Source: Glandiceps talaboti
Taxonomy: Eukaryota > Hemichordata > Enteropneusta > Spengelidae
Direction of reading: 5' to 3'
NCBI RefSeq assembly: GCF_964340395.1
Contig: NC_135567.1
Coordinates: 7,851,158 to 7,915,157 of the forward strand
DNA length: 64,000 nt
Both the position numbers and the translations under genes were made by a program. Within the stretch, counting starts at the first letter, position 1. Each line of letters begins with the position of its first letter. The notes under the pieces are model-generated. The model ran no database searches and had not been told where the DNA came from. It was given only the letters and a program-made list of their open reading frames with translations. This document shows, piece by piece, positions 58,482-64,000 of this stretch.

Positions 58482-60772
58482 GTGAATATGTATGTCAATA
58501 ACTTACAGTAAATATTAATACATGAGGTAATTACCTATTATGTCAATAAATTACAGTAAATATGAATACATAAGGTAATTACCTATTATGTCAATAACTT
58601 ACAGTAAATATCAATACATAAGGTAATTACCTATTATGTCAATAACTTACAGTAAATATTAATACATAAGGTAATTACCTATTATGTCAATAACTTACAG
58701 TAAATATGAATACATAAGGTAATTACCTATTATGTCAATAACTTACAGTAAATATGAATACATAAGGTAATTACCTATTATATCAATAACTTACAGTAAA
58801 TATTAATACATAAGGTAATTACCTATTATGTCAATAACTTACAGTAAATATGAATACATAAGGTAATTACCTATTATGTCAATAACTTACAGTAAATATG
58901 AATACATAAGGTAATTACCTATTATATCAATAACTTACAGTAAATATTAATACATAAGGTAATTACCTATTATGTCAATAACTTACAGTAAATATGAATA
59001 CATAAGGTAATTACCTATTATGTCAATAACTTACAGTAAATATTAATACATAAGGTAATTACCTATTATGTCAATAACTTACAGTAAATATTAATACCTA
59101 AGGTAATTACCTATTATGTCAATAAATTACAGTAAATATTAATACATAAGGTAATTACCTATTATGTCAATAACTTACAGTAAATATTAATACATAAGGT
59201 AATTACCTATTATGTCAATAAATTACAGTAAATATGAATACATAAGGTAATTACCTATTATGTCAATAACTTACAGTAAATATTAATACATAAGGTAATT
59301 ACCTATTATGTCAATAACTTACAGTAAATATGAATACATAAGGTAATTACCTATTATGTCAATAAATTACAGTAAATATGAATACATAAGGTAATTACCT
59401 ATTATGTCAATAAATTACAGTAAATATTAATACATAAGGTAATTACCTATTATGTCAATAACTTACAGTAAATATGAATACATAAGGTAATTACCTATTA
59501 TGTCAATAACTTACAGTAAATATTAATACATAAGATAATTACCTATTATGTCAATAACTTACAGTAAATATTAATACCTAAGGTAATTACCTATTATGTC
59601 AATAAATTACAGTAAATATTAATACATAAGGTAATTACCTATTATGTCAATAACTTACAGTAAATATGAATACATAAGGTAATTACCTATTATGTCAATA
59701 ACTTACAGTAAATATTAATACATAAGGTAATTACCTATTATGTCAATAACTTACAGTAAATATTAATACCTAAGGTAATTACCTATTATGTCAATAACTT
59801 ACAGTAAATATGAATACATAAGGTAATTACCTATTATGTTAATAACTTACAGTAAATATGAATACATAAGATAATTACCTATTATGTTAATAACTTACAG
59901 TAAATATGAATACATAAGGTAATTACCTATTATGTCAATAACTTACAGTAAATATGAATACATAAGGTAATTACCTATTATGTCAATAACTTACAGTAAA
60001 TATTAATACATAAGATAATTACCTATTATGTCAATAACTTACAGTAAATATTAATACCTAAGGTAATTACCTATTATGTCAATAAATTACAGTAAATATT
60101 AATACATAAGGTAATTACCTATTATGTCAATAACTTACAGTAAATATGAATACATAAGGTAATTACCTATTATGTCAATAACTTACAGTAAATATTAATA
60201 CCTAAGGTAATTACCTATTATGTCAATAACTTACAGTAAATATGAATACATAAGGTAATTACCTATTATGTTAATAACTTACAGTAAATATGAATACATA
60301 AGATAATTACCTATTATGTTAATAACTTACAGTAAATATGAATACATAAGGTAATTACCTATTATGTCAATAACTTACAGTAAATATTAATACCTAAGGT
60401 AATTACCTATTATGTCTATAACTTACAGTAAATATTAATACCTAAGGCGATTACCTATTATGTCTATAACTTACAGTAAATATTAATACATAAGGTAATT
60501 ACCTATTATGTCAATAACTTACAGTAAATATTAATACCTAAGGTAATTACCTATTATGTTAATAACTTACAGTAAATATGAATACATAAGGTAATTACCT
60601 ATTATGTCAATAACTTACAGTAAATGTTAATACCTAAGGTAATTACCTATTATGTCAATAACTTACAGTAAATATTAATACATAAGGTAATTACCTATTA
60701 TGTCAATAACTTACAGTAAATATTAATACATAAGGTAATTACCTATTATGTCAATAACTTACAGTAAATATT
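58482..60772 (+). repeat. 48-bp minisatellite, about 48 copies
   Basis: Unit of 48 bp: ATTACCTATTATGTCAATAA, then CTTACAGTAAATATTAATAC, then ATAAGGTA. Each junction creates the 12-bp palindrome AGGTAATTACCT. A higher-order repeat of nine units (432 bp) is shown by the rare ATGTTAATAACTTACAGTAA plus AAGATAATT variant pair at about 59,831 and 60,263. On the minus strand every unit contains ACTGTAAGTTATT, a good 5' splice-donor match. The first unit grades into intron sequence shared with 24,310-24,360. Confidence 0.95.
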
Positions 60773-60890
60773 ACCGGAGTTTTCCGAAAACAAGCCCATC
60801 CGAAAAGTTGCCCATGGGCGATCATTTGGCGGGTGGGTGTCTAATGGGTTTTTCAGATTCACTACGGCAAGAATTTTGCCTTGTTATATT
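60772..60890 (+). mobile_element. Transposon end, ACCGGAGTTTTCCGAAAAC family
   Basis: ACCGGAGTTTTCCGAAAAC starts directly at the last satellite unit, followed by AAGCCCATCCGAAAAGTTGC, the palindrome GCCCATGGGC and GATCATTTGG. The same terminus in the opposite direction is at 5,459-5,561. This may be the left end of an element that includes the two following entries, but no right end was found. Confidence 0.5.
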
Positions 60891-60947
60891 GGTAACGTTA
60901 GTTTTTATTTAGTTCGAATGTTCCATTGAAAAAAACATAAACTTAGA

Positions 60948-61235
60948 GTGCCAATAAAAATGGATGTTTTTTTTACACGAGGAGAATGTGAACCTCTCAA
61001 AATGGCTGGTACAAATGGTTTGACACGGGCTAATGAACTGCTAGCAATTACTGATTCCCTTCGATTGTCATCCCAAGTTGGATCATTAGTCCAAGAACAT
61101 GAAGAAATAACTGTGTTCTCAACAACAACCAATCATCGGGTAGAATGTTCGATTGAACTGAATACTCCAAAATATGTCCATGGAAACAACATAATATATC
61201 CATATGCCTATAATAGCCATAGCCATAGTATATGA
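60948..61235 (+). other. Unassigned open frame (95 codons)
   Basis: Reads MPIKMDVFFTRGECEPLKMA, then GTNGLTRANELLAITDSLRL, then SSQVGSLVQEHEEITV. The composition is protein-like, but no family is recognised and the opposite strand is open over the same stretch. It could be a piece of the transposon whose end starts at 60,772. Not called as a gene. Confidence 0.25.
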
Positions 61236-61405
61236 TAAGTGAAACTGCGACTGATGAACAGACCCTATAGTTGGTTTCAAAATGTTCATCTAGAAGGATC
61301 AACTATTAAGCTTACCGAACATATCGCTAAAAGTTTCCCTACACAAACCAACCCAAAATTGTAAGGGTTCCAACCTGTACATAGCAACCACACGGCTGGT
61401 TAACT

Positions 61406-62124
61406 CTAACCAAAATACCATACAACCTGGATGAATTTTGTCCATGTTCGGAGCCCCATCCCCCTCTCATACATAGCTGTAGAACATTTTATAACCTCAA
61501 CTTTTCTTGAACCTCGAGATGTTTGGCAAATTTCTACACCACCAGCATTCCCGATTTTGGGATACGCATCACTCAAAAACTCAATCACCTCCAAGCCATT
61601 TAAATTTACAGGCATGTGTAATTTTTTTCTCACCAAGGCCAGCTTTCACCAATTCCCTCTTTTCCTGCAAAGTAGGAACCCAATCCTAACGCGACCCAAA
61701 CGTGTGGCCAAGTTGGACGCCCGGCTGGTCGACTCCATGAGCGGGATGCAGATGCAGTGCCCTCACAGACCTGCCATGACGAGGACAACTCCTAGAACGA
61801 AAACACCTACTCGACCAACTCACTCCGTAGCACTTGTGTCTCCGTTGTTGGAGTAGCTGTAGTCATAATCTGGGCACGGGATGGCGGTGTCTATAGAGCT
61901 TGGCATGATTGGACATTGCGTGGAGAGTCCCCAACATGCCCGACGCTCGATTGTGATTGAGAGACGGTGGGTGATGTGATCAAAGGGGGTAGCGGCGTTC
62001 TTCCTCCGGATAGAGCTTGTCTAAGCAAGCTGCTGGCCTCATTCAGTGCCTGACATGCCTCAGATATCATGGCACTGTTCAGAGAAGCAAATCCATCTGT
62101 ACTAGAAGTATTGGAGTGCCCCAA
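61406..62124 (-). pseudogene. G2E3-like (HECT-ligase-associated) N-terminal fragment
   Basis: Minus strand, from a Met at 62,124: MGHSNTSSTDGFASLNSAMI then SEACQALNEASSLLRQALSG, an alanine/leucine helix after a Ser-rich start, then a Pro/Ser-rich linker and a stop near 61,891. After stops and frame changes: LQEKRELVKAGLGEKKIT, frameshift, MPVNLNGLEVIEFLSDAYPK, IGNAGGVEICQTSRGSRKVE, VIKCSTAMYERG. The pattern KAGLG-KKIT...F...AYPK-G-AGG-E-x-x-x-x-x-G-S-R-x-x-x-VI is what I recall preceding the HECT domain in the expanded invertebrate and fish 'G2/M phase-specific E3 ubiquitin ligase-like' family. No HECT domain follows within reach. At least two frame breaks make it a pseudogene or multi-exon remnant. 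Family assignment from memory. Confidence 0.5.
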
Positions 62125-62390
62125 TTCAACGATGACCAGACGATATTTTCAACCACGGAAACATGTGCCCTTTAACTTAGTACTTTATTATCACAGATGA
62201 TTGAAAGTTTCACGAAAGCGTGACACTGAACAAAGAGTCCAGTCACCTTTAAGTACAGGTGTCAAAAACTTCCTAAATCTGTCCAACGAACTAAAACGAT
62301 AGCGAAAGTATTTATTTCGGGTAAAATTTAAGAATGTCACACTGACAGGAAAGCCAACTCTAGGCTAGGGAGATACATAAATTATGATAA
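62125..62390. other. Unique spacer
   Basis: No feature recognised. Confidence 0.4.
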
Positions 62391-63250
62391 TGAGATAGAT
62401 AATAAAAATGTGAACACAATGACAACCAAATAAAAATGTGAACACAATGAATTAGATAAAAATGCAAACAAAATGAGAGGTTGAAATAAAAATGCAAACA
62501 AAATGGGATGTTGAAATAAAAATGCAAACTCAATGAGATAAAAATGCAAACAAAATGAGAGGTTGAAATAAAAATGCAAACAAAATGAGAGGTTAATATA
62601 AAAATGTGAACACAATTAGATAAAAATGCAAACAAAATGAGAGGTTGAAATAAAAATGCAAACAAAATGAGAGGTTACAATAAAAATGTGAACACAATGA
62701 GATAAAAATGCAAACAAAATGAGAGGTTGAAATAAAAATGCAAACAAAATGAGAGGTTGAAATAAAAATGCAAACACAATGAGATGTCGGAATAAAAATG
62801 TGAACACAATGAGATAAAAATGCAGACAAAATGAGAGGTTGAAATAAAAATGCGAACACAATAAGATAAAAATGCAAACAAAATGGGAGATTTAAATAAA
62901 AATGCAAACACAATGAGATAAAAATGCAAACAAAATGAGAGATTGAAATAAAAATGTGAACACAATTAGATAAAAATGCAAACAAAATGAGAGGTTGAAA
63001 TAAAAATGTGAACACAATTAGATAAAAATGCAAACAAAATGGGAGATTTAAATAAAAATGCAAACAATGAGATGAAAATGCAAACAAACTGAGAGGTTGA
63101 AATAAAAATGCAAACAAAATGGGAGATTTAAATAAAAATGCAAACACAATTAGATAAAAATGCAAACAAAATGAGAGGTTGAAATAAAAATGTGAACACA
63201 ATTAGATATAAATGGAGACAAAATGGGAGAATAAAATGAAAATGTAAACT
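62391..63250 (+). repeat. AT-rich short-period array (22- and 30-bp units)
   Basis: Alternating units GAGATAAAAATGCAAACAAA+AT (22 bp) and GAGAGGTTGAAATAAAAATG+CAAACAAAAT (30 bp), with GCAAACA/GTGAACA and GAGAGG/GGGAGA/GAGATG variants. The reverse strand is open in several frames, producing Phe/Leu/His-rich pseudo-proteins of up to 202 residues that are not real. Confidence 0.93.
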
Positions 63251-64000
63251 AAAAAAAATACTGCCAATGGCGTTGTACCACAACTGTACAGTTTCTAATA
63301 GTTTATCCATATGCTAGTCCATGCTAACAATAAGTGGTCATTTGTTGAATAACTATCCAGTTGCCTATCCAACCATGTTGCTATCTTTACGATATATGCT
63401 ATCATTTGGCTGTTGCTATGGGCGTGGTCATGTTGTTAGATATATTTGCATACATTTTTGTATCTTTTTGTTCACTTGTGTATGAATTCCTGATATTATC
63501 TTTGCAATATTCGTGATTATTTGGCTGTTGCTATGGGCGTGGTCTTGTTGCTAGGCATATTTACATACATTTTTTGAATGTTTATTCATATGTCTTTCTA
63601 TTCCTGTTGTTATCTTTGCAATATAGGTGATTATTTGACTGTTGCTATGGGCGTGGTCATGTTGCTAGGCAAATTTACATACATTTTTTGAATGTTTATT
63701 CAATTGTCTATTAAATCCTGTTGTTATCTTTGTGAAATACACGACCGTTTGGCTGTTGCTATGAGCGTGGTCATGGTTGCTAGGGTATTTGCAAACATTT
63801 TTTGAATGTTTACTCATTTGCCTACCAGATGATGTTGTTATTTGACCAAAATATACTGCCATTTGGTTGTTGCTAAAGGTGTGGTCATGGTCGCTAGGGC
63901 CAATTTTGTCAAAATGGTTTGAAGAAAATCTGCATAATTACACTTTCAGAAACATCTCACCAAGTTTCAGACTCATTGACCAAGTACTTTTTGAAATATA
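63251..64000 (+). mobile_element. Helentron-like element (HINE), copy K, runs off the window
   Basis: The 5' end (ACTGCCAATGGCGTTGTACC, ACAACTGTACAG) begins right at the edge of the AT-rich array. It contains five GGGCGTGGTC/GTTGCTAGG modules and the GAAACATCTCACCAAGTTTC segment, parallel to copy H. The 3' half lies beyond position 64,000. Confidence 0.68.

Noticed and set aside
58482-60772. CRISPR-like array (repeat units of about 48 bp)
   Set aside because: Units are contiguous without unique spacers, and the context is a eukaryotic intron.
60948-61235. Protein-coding gene
   Set aside because: Both strands are open and no family is recognised; kept only as an unassigned open frame.
62360-63310. 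Phe/Leu/His-rich minus-strand ORFs resembling membrane proteins
   Set aside because: Reverse translation of an A-rich short-period array; hydrophobicity follows from TTT/CTT/ATT codons.

Overview
This is eukaryotic, almost certainly invertebrate animal, DNA. Three things point there: spliced ankyrin-repeat exons with GT-AG borders and kilobase introns, animal-type transposons (a LINE, an integrase element carrying Ulp1 and PHD domains, a tyrosine-recombinase element, a G2E3-like fragment, several MITEs), and AT-rich sequence crowded with micro- and minisatellites. There are no bacterial operons, rRNAs, tRNAs or CRISPR arrays. The species cannot be fixed from the sequence; the transposon set would suit a marine invertebrate such as a hemichordate, lancelet or cnidarian (inference).

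The only plausible host gene is on the minus strand and is invisible as long ORFs. It consists of four small phase-0 ankyrin exons at 58,258-58,347, 54,859-54,951, 23,732-23,824 and 11,088-11,186 (transcription order). They form two paralogous exon pairs with homologous intronic flanks, so an exon pair was duplicated. The introns hold nearly everything else.

Layout. 1-11 kb: two related blocks, each carrying a Helentron-like (HINE/DINE-1-like) repeat and a shared 3' flank, separated by a CATA array and a 46-bp satellite of about 43 copies. 11-28 kb: ankyrin exons 4 and 3, a 54-bp array, a 48-bp array of about 39 copies, a 337-bp tandem repeat, a 60-bp array of 11 copies, and MITEs, one with a paralogous empty site. 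28-31 kb: a 71-bp array and a 46/48-bp array. 31.4-40.1 kb: the most striking object, a roughly 6.5-kb array of 108-bp hairpin-rich monomers, a 0.9-kb LINE-derived spacer, then the same repeat family in inverted orientation, giving a giant foldback-like structure. 40.1-42.2 kb: a 368-bp tandem repeat with a MITE. 42.2-47.6 kb: a decayed Ginger/KRBA2-like integrase transposon whose integrase core is interrupted and followed by a 42-bp array, then Ulp1-like protease and PHD finger. 48.9-50.2 kb: a complete HINE-like copy. 51-52.7 kb: a 5'-truncated LINE. 54-58.4 kb: ankyrin exons 2 and 1 with a tyrosine-recombinase element between them. 58.5-60.8 kb: a 48-bp array of about 48 copies. 60.8-62.1 kb: a transposon end and a G2E3-like N-terminal fragment on the minus strand. 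62.4-64 kb: another short-period array and a HINE copy running off the window.

Most very long ORFs here are satellite artefacts: units divisible by three (42, 48, 54, 60 bp) or free of stops in every forward frame (46 bp). All homology and domain calls were made by eye; no database search was run.
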